Of a stretch of DNA of 64,000 nt, positions 9,532 to 23,219 are shown in pieces (within the stretch, counting starts at the first letter, position 1; each line of letters starts with the position of its first letter). Origin of the DNA: Adiantum capillus-veneris (taxonomy: Eukaryota > Streptophyta > Polypodiopsida > Polypodiales > Pteridaceae); contig CM043959.1 in NCBI GenBank assembly GCA_014529385.2, forward strand, positions 90,280,029 through 90,344,028. The letters are read 5' to 3'. The notes beneath the pieces are model-generated. The model ran no database searches and was not told where the DNA came from. It worked only from the letters and a program-made list of their open reading frames with translations. The position numbers and the translations under genes were made by a program.

Positions 9532-11437
9532 ATGCCTTGCACCTTGTGCATTGGTTTATTGCCCCCTAGCACCAGATTTACCCTAGACTGCCAGACTTTG
9601 GCGGTCATGGATCTTGATTTTTTATCACCTCCAGGATTTCCATCCTCACCACCATCTAGGAGATTGACCTTAGTAGAGATCATAGCAGAGGCTAGGGCAG
9701 ATATGGAGCATAGGATGCAGAGACATACTAGTGCACGATTAGAGCTATGAGCCACAGAGACAGTTACACCTCAGATTTAGAATGCTCCTACTATTAACAC
9801 ACATGCTAGAGAGGTTGACAATGTAGACATGGTACCACCTTCCACATTGCCAGCCATGAGCACACCAGATATTGAGCTTTCCAACTCACATGCACCAGAT
9901 TTATCGATGATTGCTAGATCACCTAGAGCCACCATGCAGGCACGAGCCGAGCCTAGGGTTGACACTCGAGTATTGAGGACCGAGATGAGATTGTGCTACA
10001 TTTTGTAGGCCATAGAGGAGCCATGCCTTGGTTTCTTGACCATGACGGACATTCCTATACCAAAGGTACCTTCTCAAATGACATAGACCTTTCTATACGA
10101 CAGATAGCCAGAGTTTGAGGAGACATTTTGGTACGACTGAGTTCTTTACCGATGAACTCAAGGGCACATACATGTCCCTACCGACCAACCCATATGATGC
10201 TATTGACAGAGCACATCCCGATGATTGTTTATATGTACATGTACATCCTAGGATAGTGCAGTTATGTAGATTGGAGCACACATTGACTTATGTTTATGAT
10301 TGTGGGCGTAGATACAGATATGAGAAAACGCAATGGTATATTGAGCCAGCCATGAGCATTATGGCATATCTTGTTGGAGATCTTCACGATAGGATTTATA
10401 GGGACCCATTGGGTGGGATTTACTATTTGATGATTGGATTTTCCTATTCTCCACGGCATGGCCAGGATACTAGACAGATACTCATCGAGAGTTCACATAC
10501 ACCTCCTAGGTAGATAGCCCGTACCAGGTCACCTCCCAGAGCTTCATCACCTAGACAAATTTTGCCACAGAGCACAATTGATCAGCTGCGATCCAGAGTG
10601 ATTGAGATGAAGATGACGAATGCTGATATTGGTGATATCATGAGTACACTAGAGGGCCCTACCATGGAGCCACCTACATTGCCAATTCCAGAGGTTGATA
10701 CTTGTTCTACGAGGGATGTATAGCCTAGTGAGATTGATCCTACACTAGACACGAGCACTTAGCCACTAGATATTGATAGAGTGCCAGATTCGATAGCTAT
10801 TATTGATAATCCCCTTTCACCTATCATAGAGGTAGATGTCCCACCACAGCCTATACATGAGAAGATAGCCGATGCACATGACCATGAGAGTGTTGACATT
10901 ACTACAGAGCCTTTAGAGACCGAGATACCTATAGAGACAGTTGCCTGCATAGTTCTCAAGAAGTATCTTTTTGATGCATTGGTGACACCCGTTCTTCTTT
11001 ATGGAGTTGAAGTGTGGGGTGGGAACATCTCAAAGTCTACTTGGAAAGAGTTTGAGAATGTCCAAAAGCGTTTTCTTACAAACTTTCTCCAAGTGAAGAC
11101 ACAAACACCATACATGCTCCTACTTCATGAGTCGGGATGTCTTCAAATTGAGGTTATGGGCGTGGAAAGGGTTGTGGAGTACATGATAAAGATGCGTCAA
11201 AACCCCTCACATCGACTTCCTACAATTGCATGGGAAGCAAGCAAAAAATGTCAGAAGACGCATAAAAGCAAGATCTTGAGCACGGGATGGATGCAAGACA
11301 TAAAGAAGTGGTTTGGGAGATGGGATGCATTACACTTGCTACATGATGCTTCGATTGACCCCCAAGTGAATGAAGCTTTTCTACAATGCCAATGTCACAG
11401 GCTGATGTCCTCCCTAGACCCATTACTTGTGCTATAG
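9532..11437 (+). pseudogene. decayed unidentified ORF, interrupted by a LINE-A fragment
   Basis: Reading frame 1 (9532 to about 10115) and frame 2 (about 10115 to 10950) join through one frameshift into a ~470-residue product that is Pro/Thr/Ser-rich and low in complexity, with a more structured centre (about 10120-10510: motifs TEFFTDEL, YVYDCGRRYRYEK, GDLHDRIYRDP). Interrupting codons are TAG at 9778, 10006, 10084, 10105, 10511, 10721 and 10760, and TGA at 9748. From about 10953 to 11395 the frame enters LINE sequence. I do not recognise the family; a retroelement Gag is possible from the layout but nothing diagnostic is visible. Confidence 0.45.
10953..11395 (+). mobile_element. internal fragment of LINE family A
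   Basis: About 443 bp are almost identical to 22192-22633 of the LINE at 20.3-23.1 kb, covering the stretch after the reverse transcriptase (motifs LLYGVEVWGG, FENVQKRF). Both ends are internal to the LINE: the LINE's own 3' end and tail are missing. Differences are only a handful of substitutions. Ordinary 5' truncation cannot explain loss of the 3' end. Confidence 0.9.
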
Positions 11438-12480
11438 ATTCTTACATACATATGGAGTAGGTGCTAGCGATCCATTGAACATTAGACAGAGAGCTAGAAG
11501 ATTACAGTCTTTATTGTTTGGAGAGAGTTCTCTTATCCCTCCTAGTTGCACTAGACCATTGACTTGAGCATATTGACTATGGTGCACTAGCTACATGCAT
11601 TTATACTAGAGGCACTTTTTTCCTACGAGTTTTTTCCCTCTAGGTATCTAGGTTTGAGACCCTAGTTTAGGATTTCCTTCATTTTGTAATAAAACTTCCA
11701 CTACTATGCTGACACACCTTTCTAGGTGGTAGTGTCTTGTCTTATGATTTTGCAACATAGATGGACTTCACCTTCTAGATTGCATGGTTCCATTGAGCTT
11801 CTAGATTGCATGGTTCCATTGAGCTTTAGAGTTATATGCTAATTTCCACAGCTACTGGGGAGTTGCATCATATTTCTCCAGGTGTATCACTTCCTATGCT
11901 ATATGTTTTTGTATACCTATATTTTCTTATTGTGGCTTTTCATGGTTTGATTAAGTCCATTTCATTATGTGTTGTTATCTACCAGAAGAGATAAATAATT
12001 TTGTACATGCTTTAGTTAATTAGCATAGATTTTAATTTTATTGATAATCCTTGAGGTGAGGAGGCTGTGACTTTAGGTTAAACTCATTTACTTGACCTAC
12101 TAGTCCTAGTTGGCAGAATTATTTAAATGTTTGAGACCTTAGGAGGGTTTTGGCATAGAGAGGCTTGCTCACTTCACTACAAATAGCACTAGTAATAATA
12201 CAAAGGATATGGAAGCACAAGGTGTTGTTATTCTTGATGAGGAAGGTGCTTGCAAAACTTCCCATGCATGGGGGATAAGGTGCTTGAGTAAAAAAGAGAC
12301 CCTACAAAGGAGGAGGAAACCCCCAAAGTTAGGGGAATCTTTGACTTAACCTCCCACTCACCCAAAGGGCACCCCCTTTCACAAGGGGCACATGGACACA
12401 TGTCAAAATCTTGGTATGCTTGACCACATGGTGTGCTTGAATCCTATTGGTTGTGCTAAAGAGGGGTCCAATGAGCTTCT
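11438..12480. other. non-coding, with a 26-bp tandem duplication
   Basis: Coding potential fades after about 11575. A 26-bp unit beginning TTCTAGATTGCATGG is present twice in tandem at 11773-11824. No other feature is clear. Confidence 0.5.
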
Positions 12481-12483
12481 AGT

Positions 12484-12927
12484 TCAATTCAACAAATATC
12501 TAGATATTTTCAAGCTCTTTCTCTCAAAGGGTAGCAAGTAGGATCTAAATTTTCTTACCGCAAACATGAGAGAAATCATCATGAGTTTTGCCTCTGTGTA
12601 GCCTCTCTCCAAGACATTAGTAGATGGGTCATATACTGGTCCTGTGGGGATCTTGTTGTAACAGAACTTCACCAATTGTTTCTTTCCCTACACTATAGCT
12701 AACAAAAAATGTGTAGTCCCGACAAGGAGGCACGAGTGTTGGTTGCTCTGACAGAATGACTTTAATGTTACAAAAGTACTCTTTAGCTCATTGGACCATG
12801 AAAATTCTACTTGTTGTGTCAACTTTTGCAAATGGTGAAGTAACTCTGAGGCTAAGTGAAAGAAGCATGACAATAACCTCATCTTTTGAATGAATGAGGT
12901 GACCTCCTTCAGACTTGGGTGATGCAT
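12484..12927 (-). pseudogene. gypsy3 reverse transcriptase thumb/RNase H fragment, inverted part
   Basis: Two minus-strand frames resemble the same part of gypsy1 pol: 12927-12688 (VTSFIQKMRLLSCFFH, then LQKLTQ and FSW, the connection after the reverse transcriptase) and 12675-12484 (YTEAKLMMISLMFAVRKF, the RNase H-proximal E-K-E-type region of plant gypsy elements). A stop and gap separate them. On the same strand the start of an LTR (13120-12930) abuts directly, so everything upstream in pol and gag is deleted. Confidence 0.7.
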
Positions 12928-12929
12928 TA

Positions 12930-13120
12930 TTTATTTATTTGTTTTGCTCAACTAGCCCAATGACTAGCTAGATGAGGGTTTTAAGGAGATATGGGAAAAG
13001 TCCCCTAACTCACACACATATGTACAGTGAAAGTGTGAGGATATCCACAATGTTTGAGTGATTTTAACACAGGGAGGTGCATCACTATGGCAATTCCGGA
13101 TAGCCAAAAAATGTCTATCA
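12930..13120 (-). repeat. LTR start of gypsy3, inverted copy
   Basis: The reverse complement (starting TGATAGACATTTTTTGG at 13120) matches 16171-16360 over ~190 bp, including GGCAATTCC, GGGAAAAGTCCC and GCCCAATGACTA. The two copies therefore form an inverted pair around 13.1-16.2 kb. Confidence 0.8.
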
Positions 13121-14200
13121 ATATATATAACTTTAATATTTAGGAATGACTAATTACACATGCAAGAAAAAGAAGTTAATGGAACCCTTCAAAGGTACAA
13201 AATCAAACAAGGCCTGATTAGAGTGTTGATAATCTAGAATAGAGATTTTTCCAATCCAAAAAGGGTAGCTAAAAAATATATCATTGTCCTCTCATATCTC
13301 ATGAAAATATGCAAGGCATGCTTTAGCTAGCTCAACATCATCCTCTATTTCTAAATAATGTCTCTTCAACTCTCGGCATGCATGCCCTAAGCCTCCACAT
13401 CCAACAAAAATATCCAAAATAGCATCTCTTTCATCCGTGAAAGTTTGTACTAACCATAAGTGGAAAAAAAGAATCTCAAAAATATATCTTCTACCATAAG
13501 AAAAATTTTAATAAATTTGCTAAAACATACCTAGTATGCTAGCTTGCATGCCATGCAAGCTAAGGGGTAGGCTACTTTTTGGTATAGCATTCTAACTAGC
13601 TTTTGACTGGGATGGATGCTCAAGGGTAATTATTCAAGTAATTGGACATGAATGCAACGTGTTAATAACTACAATGGTTGGTTAGAAAAGGTCTTGTTTA
13701 TCTCTAGAGATTTCAAAAGGAATATTTGGATTGGCAATGGGGGAAGGAAAATCTGAAACAAATTATAGTAATGATGGCTTCTTTAGGCACAAAGCGACCA
13801 TTTACAACCTTATTTCTAAGTTGGAACACCCTCAGTGAGAACACACAATTGAACTAACAGACATCATGGCTCCACAAAATCATCACAACTCCATAGCCAC
13901 ACCTAGGCGGCACCCAATGACTCTTGCACCACCGCATGACAAATTGGCCAACAAGCCCTTCAAACGGTATACGGGTTTTACCAATCTTTTAAAAAGAAAA
14001 ATGTTTTTTTTTAAGCTTGTGCAGACAACTAAGCTCATGATAGTGTGTTTTGTAATTCTCACTGTACAAAATTAGTTCCCTTGGGTGTCATCTCAAATGA
14101 ATCTTAGTACTAGGATCTTAAAGTGGATTATGGAGTCGCAAGAGTTCCAATACTCTTTCAAGGTAGAAGATAGTATGCATGCACAATTGGTAGGAATTCT
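13121..14200. other. non-coding between the inverted LTR parts; palindrome at 13540-13562
   Basis: No gene is visible. TAGCTTGCATG and its complement, separated by one base, form a 23-nt palindrome at 13540-13562. Confidence 0.5.
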
Positions 14201-14283
14201 CACTTATAGGATATATGAGAAGGAGGTTAAGGTGCCTTGAGTAAAGACCCTACCATTGCCACCAAAAACAAGTATTCCTAATG

Positions 14284-15990
14284 CTTTTACCTTGTTCTTT
14301 GATGGAGCTTTTTGACGAGCCACATGAAAAGCAAGGGGAGGTCTAGTGTTGCTCAACCCAAGTGGAGAGGTGGTCATGAAAGAGAAGTTCAATCTACCGG
14401 GTTGAGCAAGCAACAATGAAGAAGAGTGTGACATTTTACTATATGGTTTGAAGATGTACATTAGTCAAGGTATACAATGACTCATGGTGAAAGGGGATGC
14501 ACTTCTCATTGTAAAGCAGATTTTAGGCATTTGGGCATGCAAGAATCAAAGGCTAAGGACACAAATTCATGGCATTTGTAGGTTGTTTAATCAATTTGAA
14601 GAAGTGCAACTATATCATATTCCTAGGAAACAAAATGAAGATGCCGATTTACTTGCACAACAAGCGATTACATGTGTTGAAAAAGAAGTGATGGTCATCA
14701 TGGTGGCAACAACTGTCAAGAAACCGAGAAACCAGGGATTGGAGTTATTGGCTGCATTTTGGAGGGCGCGTTTCCACAGGGCTTCACAAAGGCTCAAAAG
14801 AGATGACTCATAAAGAAGACAAGTATCTATCTCTTCCTATAAGGCTCCCTCTATCAAAGAGGAAAAGATCAGGTGTGTAGAAGAGTACCAACAATGAAGG
14901 AAATTCCAACCACTCTAGAAGGTTTACATGAAGAAGCATGTGTTGGTCATTTTTCCCAAGAGTTAATTGTGAAGAATGTGGATGTCCAACATTGGTGTAA
15001 AAGCTGTCACAACTATTAGGTAAATGGAAATAGAATATTGATACATGGCTCAAGGCAAGTTTTACTTGCAAACGGACCCTTTGAAAAGTGGGACATTGAT
15101 GCTATGGGTCCTCTACCTAGAACAAAAAATGGTAAACTCTACATTTTGGTGGCAATAGACTATATGACTAGGTGGGTGGAAGCACAAAGTGTGGCAAATG
15201 TAAATGGGAAAATAGTGAGCAGGTTTGGCTACACTAATATTTGTTATAAATTTGGCACACCTTTGAAGATTGTTTCTGATAATGGTCCAGGGTTTAGGAA
15301 GGGTTTACTCATAGAATTTTGTGAAGAGCTTCACATTCTACATCGTCATAGCACACCCTACCACCCACAGTCAAATAGTTTGGTGGAGAAGGCTAATAGT
15401 GTCATTGCAAGCATCATTAGAAAGATGGTGCAAAACAAGACAAAGTTGTGGGATGAATTCTTGGATAGTGCCTTGTGGACGTATCAAACCACATATAGGA
15501 AATCCACAGAGTTCACACCATTTCACTTAGTATATGGTCAAGAGGCTTTGCAGCCTATTGCGCTCAACATTCCAACAATGCGGCTCCATAGCAGAGGAGG
15601 GAGAGGAGATCAAGATGCATGGATGGATTGACTTCTTCCTTTAGCTGAGCTTGAGTGAAAATAAGAAGCAGCTTATGAGTGCTACAAGAGAAAATCTATG
15701 CAAGCAAAGGGAAAGCTTGATAAGAAGGTTAAGGACAAGGGTCTGGGAAGGTGGGCTGGTGTTAAGGTATGACAATCAACTTGGAAATATTAGGGTTGAT
15801 AATTAATTCGACACCACATGGAAAGATCCATATGTGGTCAAAAAATCTCTTAATTCAAGTTACCATCAATTCATGGATTTAGATGGCAAGGAGCATCCTA
15901 AGTTACCATCAACTCATGGATTTAGATGGCAAGGAGCATCCTAAGAAGGTGAATGGGTACCAACTAAATCTCTACTTGAGTCACACTCTA
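14284..15990 (+). pseudogene. gypsy3 RNase H and integrase
   Basis: RNase H begins near 14290 (LFFDGAF), with GGLVLLNPSGE, SNNEEEC and MVKGDALLIVKQ, then integrase with the HHCC remnant (about 14930-15010) and core (GPFEKWDIDAMGPLP, AIDYMTRWVEA, SDNGPGF, YHPQSNSLVEK). The end (HQLMDLDGKEHPKKVNGY) is the usual integrase tail before the 3' LTR. In the RNase H part four in-frame TGA codons (14313, 14325, 14403, 14478) fall where Arg would fit, consistent with CGA decay. A 43-bp tandem duplication (15858-15943) breaks the tail. Confidence 0.85.
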
Positions 15991-16170
15991 CCAAAGGATC
16001 TGCAAGAGCATCACCAAGAAGCTATATCATCATGTAAGTCTTGTAGTTTGGCTTGTGTCAGTAAAGAAGAACTACAAAATGAAGACTTGTTTGAGGTACA
16101 AAACATCGCAAATTGCAAGAGATGTCTTATGATGGTACATGAATGTATCATCATCTTGGAGGAGGGCTAA

Positions 16171-17300
16171 TGATAGCCATTTTTTGGCTATCTGGAATTG
16201 CCATTGTGAGCTACCTCACCCTATCAAAATCAGCCAAATACTGTGGCTATCCCTACCTTTTCATTGTACATAGGCGTGTGTGAGTTAAGGGACTTTTCCC
16301 ATATTTCCTTAAAACCCTCAGCTAAGTAGTCATTGGGCTGGTTGAGCCAAAAAAATAAAAAAATAAAAAAATATTATGGCCCATTTGTGTGTAGATATTT
16401 TACTATATATAGGGTTTAAATATATGGGTTTTTTATTATGATTATTTTAGTATATATTAATATCTTTACCTAGGTGGGTGGTATTTACTTAAGTATGTTA
16501 TGTATACCATTACCATAATTCTCTTACCATTATACATACTCTTTAGTATATAAATAATTATTTTCATGCAAGCCTTTCCAAATCTTGGTGTGAACCCACT
16601 TCGAGAAAAAATCACAAAAATATCTTTCATCTCGTCATTCCCTTTTACTAAATCACCATTTTCCTATATGCTTTCTTCTTTACGTCTTGTAAATAGTCTT
16701 AAATTAATATAGTAGATGAGAGTCGCGTCATTTGTTTTCCTATATTTTTATATATTCATTTTTTCCTTTTTATATTTATATACAGTTAGATTTCACAAAC
16801 TCTTTATATACTAATCTATTTTTTTCCATCATATATATATATATCATATTTGTAAATAATCATAATCCATGCATATTTTCAAGCCCTCAAGAATCTATTA
16901 GGTCATGCTCTCATGCAAGGAGGGGCTCATTCTTGGAGGATTATGTAACACTTCCTAATCCACACACACACTCATTCCTCTCCATCCCTCACTCAAACCT
17001 GTACCTTTCATGGTTTTTCTCACCCTCTTCACCATTCACCTCTCATCTTACTTCCATAGCTCTCATATGAGCTCTACATGTACATACACCATCTCTATGC
17101 CTCTCTCTATTACTTGTAAATCACAAACCCTTTTACCTCTTGTCTATATAAATAAACCTCAGCATGTAAAATCTTGATTAATCTCTAAAAACTAAGGGAT
17201 TATCATCAACCAACATCGTCACTTTCAACATCGTTGCCTTCACCACTGCCTACGGACCATTGGCGACAACCCAACCGGCCACCGCCGTCCATCCTTTAGT
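16171..17300 (+). repeat. 3' LTR of gypsy3 (right end not fixed)
   Basis: The LTR starts TGATAGCCATTTTTTGG right after a purine tract (TTGGAGGAGGG, 16157-16167). A TATA-like TATATAAATAAA lies at about 17144-17156, placed as expected for an LTR promoter. The right boundary is uncertain; about 17220-17280 (before ATTGGCGACAACC) is plausible. Confidence 0.55.

Positions 17301-19040
<1,740 letters not shown>

Positions 19041-19105
<65 letters not shown>
19041..19105. repeat. (GA)n microsatellite, ~65 bp
   Basis: Uninterrupted GA units. Confidence 0.97.
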
Positions 19106-19107
<2 letters not shown>

Positions 19108-19718
19108 GGGTGGAGGTGCAAAGTATCTCTTGCTTAGTGCATGCACGTGATGGTGATGAGCTATTGTCAAAGAGTGGCGCATGAACAAGGGCATAGTACA
19201 TTTTTCTTCTAGATCTGCAACCTTGGTTGAAATCTAGAGGCTTAATTAATTAATGGAATGAGACTAGACCCTAAACACGTATTTGTAGTATATACTGGGC
19301 TACATAACATATACAAGCTTTGTAAGCAGGTTTTGCAAAGCTTCTATTCAAAAGTGGAATTGTCTCATATTAGGTACCAAAAAGTATTGGCTATAAGTTA
19401 CAATAAATGAACTAAATTTGTGATAAGTCCATAAACTACACCAAAATAGGGCAATTGTTTTTAAAAGCTTTTAAAATTCTTAGGATACGAGGTATTTACA
19501 TTGCACATGTGCATCCCAAAACACTTCACCTATCTATTCAACTAGAAGGTTATTTATAGTAAAAACACTTGTATGGAAACAACTTGCACATCTATATCTA
19601 TACTATAATAAAAGGGGGAGGGATTCCGGCTCCCCCCCTTGCCACATGGTAGCTTTTGCTTCATCCGGCCAACTCAGGCAGGATTGTGCTAGCCCTACAG
19701 CCGAATATGCTAAGGCTA

Positions 19719-19755
<37 letters not shown>

Positions 19756-20235
19756 CAGACCTCCACGCTCCAGCCGAGGTGACTGTCTTGTGTGTGTAAT
19801 ACGCTAGGGGTGGTGTGTGTGTGTGTGTGTGTGTGTATACAGGGGACTGAAGTGGTGAGCCTTGCACCCGGTGACACAGGCTGAGGGTCGATGTGTTTGG
19901 CATATGAGATGCACCAAGGGTAGTGTGTGTCTATACTGGTGAGCCCCGCACTCGATGACACTGGCAACACAGGAGAGAGAGAGAGAGAGTCAAAGAGTGA
20001 GAGAGAGAGAGAGACTTGCAACCTCAAAATCCTTGATCAATTACAGAGTCCACGAGTCTTGATGGTTGGCATATTACATCTACGGCCTACACATAAAATG
20101 CATGAGCTGCTGGAGGCGCTCGGGCAATTAATAACAGTGAGACTAGAGAGAGGGAGAATTCCTTTGTCAGAGGCATTGTTCTCTGTTTCCCCCATCTACT
20201 CAAGCCTGCGCGATAGACACACATACATAGAGGGC

Positions 20236-20236
<1 letters not shown>
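19106..20236. other. non-coding; possible Helitron 5' end at 19597; ~85-bp repeat
   Basis: TCTATACTATAATAAAAG at 19597, preceded by A, resembles plant Helitron 5' ends; no 3' end was found. The phrase GGTGAGCC...GCAC...GATGACAC...GGC occurs at about 19853 and again about 85 bp later. Short (GA)n and (TG)n tracts lie at 19720-19755 and 19811-19835. Confidence 0.35.

Positions 20237-20284
<48 letters not shown>
20237..20284. repeat. (GA)n microsatellite
   Basis: About 24 GA units. It lies directly before sequence that begins to look like LINE coding. Confidence 0.95.
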
Positions 20285-20287
<3 letters not shown>

Positions 20288-20289
20288 TG

Positions 20290-23136
20290 TCGGGACTCAA
20301 GAGAAGATGGTGGCCTACGTGCCTTAATGGACATCCTGCAATATTTGGTTTTGCAGCCAGCGGCCCAGCTTCAATCTTACACAATTACCACACACCCTCA
20401 ATTTACCTCCTTGCCACTATCATATCAGCTTCAAAGGTTTTTCAGATCACACCTCTTTTCAATGAGGAGCACCCTTCAGCCGAGAATCGTTCAGGTCCCC
20501 GGAATCCGACCATCGCACCTTATGTATTGACCTTTCATGTGGAGAAGCAACTAAGCATGATAATTTCAGTCAAAAAAAGAGAAATTATCACTATGTATGG
20601 ATTTCAAACGGGCACCAATGTACATTGAAATGGTTTAGCAAAAATTATGGATGAATAAGCTTCAATATGATACACTATTGGAAACTAAATGGGAATCTTT
20701 CAAGAAAGGTATTTGTTCTTGTGCCAAAGAATGCTTTTCTATAAAGCATTTCCATGGTATCAACAAAGATAGATCACGCAAAAGGTGGTTTGATAAAGAA
20801 GGTCAAGATGCTCGAAAGTCCTTGATAAAGCTTGATGCAACTATAGACAAAGACAACTATCAAAGTCATTTGCATACATACAAGGCATTGATTCAAAAGA
20901 AGAGAAGAAGATGGAAAGTAAAGCAACAACTTTTTCAAGTCCAAGAAAAGGCACATGCATGTGGAAGATTTTGGAGAAACATGAGGGGCAAGCGGGTTGA
21001 AAATTTTGGTAACTTGTGTCTTGTAGATATGTACACACATTGTAGGCAATTATATGAGCAAGCAAATGCTGAAAAAATGTCATTTTATGGTTGAATCCCA
21101 TGTATGACTTCCTTTTTAACTATTGAGGATATATGTGGTGGGCTTGAAAAGTTGGCCACTCGCAAAGCGAGAGATCTTCAAGGTATCAAGCCGGAGATGA
21201 TCAAATGCACGGGAGATTTTACCCATGAGTGGATATGTGATATGTTCAACCTTGCACTTCAACATGGTATGCCTTATGATTGGAGTACTAATTGGGTTAA
21301 GCCTTTGCACAAAGGAGGGGATGTAAAGAATGTAAACAACTACCGGACTATAATGATTGGGTCTCATATGGCTAGGTTATTTGGGTGCATAATGGAAATG
21401 AAATTGAGTGATTGGGCTGAAGATAATGACAAGCGTGCAAAGGGACCAGCAGGTTTTTGTCAATGCCATAGCACCATTGATCATCTTGTCACTCTTCATG
21501 TTCTCATGGAGGAAAGTCGGTTGAAAGGCAAGTGATTGTATTGTTGTTTTGTGGACTTTAAGAAAGCCTTTGATATTATTCTACGTAACAATTTGTGGAT
21601 AAGGATGGAAGAACTCCAAGTGCCACGTGAGTTTATGCTTGCGGTTTCTCGAATCTATGAGAAGGTGATTTGTCAATTGTGCATGGAAAGAGAAATTTCA
21701 AAAAAATTGGTAAGAACTATTGGGGTTAAACAAGGATATCTTTTGTCACCAAATCTCTTTGGTCTACGCATCGATCAATTCGAACAAATGGTATTGACTT
21801 TATGCAAGAAGAAGGCATTGAAAAGGTCACTATTTGCAATGCGGTAATCATGCTATTGTTGTATGCGGATGATGTAGTGCTTCTAGCACACACTTTAGAA
21901 GATGCACAAAAGCTTATGGTTGTCCTTGAGAACTTTTGCTTGCATAGTGGGCTGATTGTGAACGAATCCAAGAAAAAGGTTCTGCTTGGGAAAACCAACC
22001 ATAAGGAGAAGCCATGCATTGTGTACAACAATGAGACACTTGAAGTTGTTGAGAGCTTTAAGTACCTTGGCCTTGAGGTTCCGTCCAACCACAAGTGGCA
22101 TAAATGTGCTATGTGTCGTTTGGAAGCGGGAAAGAGAGCATTTTATGCAATTTGAGAACATGTGTAATGCGGGAAACATCAAGTGCTGGGTTCTCAACAA
22201 GTATCTTTTTGATGCATTGGTGACACCCGTTCTTCTTTATGGAGTTGAAGTGTGGGGCGGGAGCATCTCAAAGTCTACTTGGAAAGAGTTTGAGAATGTC
22301 CAAAAGCGTTTTCTTACAAACTTTCTCCAAGTGAAGACACAAACACCATACATGCTCCTACTTCATGAGTCGGGATGTCTTCAAATTGAGGTTATGGGCA
22401 TGGAAAGGGTTGTGGAGTACATGATAAAGATGCGTCAAAACCCCTCACATCAACTTCCTACAATTGCATGGGAAGCAAGCAAAAAATGTCAGAAGACACA
22501 TAAAAGCAAGATCTTGAGCACGGGATGGATGCAAGACATAAAGAAGTGGTTTGGGAGATGGGATGCATTACACTTGCTACATGATGCTTCGATTGACCCC
22601 CAAGTGAATGAAGCTTTTCTACAATGCCAATGTATTACGGTTTGGGAAAAATCGGGTAGGTCACGATTCATACATTACACCACCCATATTGCCCCCAACT
22701 ACAAAACCATGTTCTTCGCTGAAAGAGAAAACCGTACTCACACTTCCATGCTTGAGCCTATCCCCTTGTCGTCGATACGCACTATCGCAGCCATTCGACT
22801 TAGCTCCCTTCGATGCGAGATAGAGCATTGGGGCAATGGAGAAGAGTCAAATCAACTGTGCACATTATGCTCACTGCAAGTTCGAGAGTCTGAGTACCAC
22901 ACACTACTAGAGTGCTTAGATTTTGGTCACATCCGAACTTGCTTCTCTCACATTTTCAGCCATAACTTAGACCTACACACTTTCCCCTCCCAGCCAAAGT
23001 GTGGGCTCTCCATTGAGACTCTCATCACCACAATTTTGGAGCATCGAGAGTCCTTCATCAGCCATACACATACTACATCACATGTAACTTTGGTCCCATA
23101 GGTCATAATTGACCTCCAAGGACGATAATAAAATCT
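20290..23136 (+). mobile_element. LINE family A (non-LTR retrotransposon), 5'-truncated, microsatellite tail
   Basis: Covers the end of the endonuclease domain, reverse transcriptase and a C-terminal zinc-knuckle region, and ends GACGATAATAAAATC followed by (TC)n then (CA)n. There is no poly(A). A simple-repeat tail of this kind is typical of RTE-like LINEs, though I assign the clade only tentatively. Its 5' limit is unclear; coding similarity starts just after the (GA)n at 20237-20284. The window carries two more pieces of the family, at 1-42 and 10953-11395. Confidence 0.88.
20502..23101 (+). pseudogene. LINE-A endonuclease end, reverse transcriptase and C-terminal domain
   Basis: The SDH motif that closes APE-type endonucleases is encoded at 20502-20513 (ESDHRTL). 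Then come the linker (20651-21094), the reverse transcriptase fingers (WVKPLHKGGD, NNYRTIMIGSHMARL, 21104-21535), the palm (CFVDFKKAFD at 21540, GVKQGYLLSPNLFG at 21723) and the catalytic YADDVVLLAH at about 21860. The tail carries a Cys/His cluster (CTLCSLQVRESEYHTLLEC, about 22858-22914). A stop at 21533 and frameshifts near 21800 and 22150 inactivate this copy. Confidence 0.88.
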
Positions 23137-23139
23137 CTC

Positions 23140-23216
<77 letters not shown>
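23137..23216. repeat. (CT)n then (CA)n tail of LINE-A
   Basis: CT units run to about 23182 and CA units from about 23183 to 23216, in direct continuity with the LINE 3' end. Confidence 0.95.
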
Positions 23217-23219
<3 letters not shown>

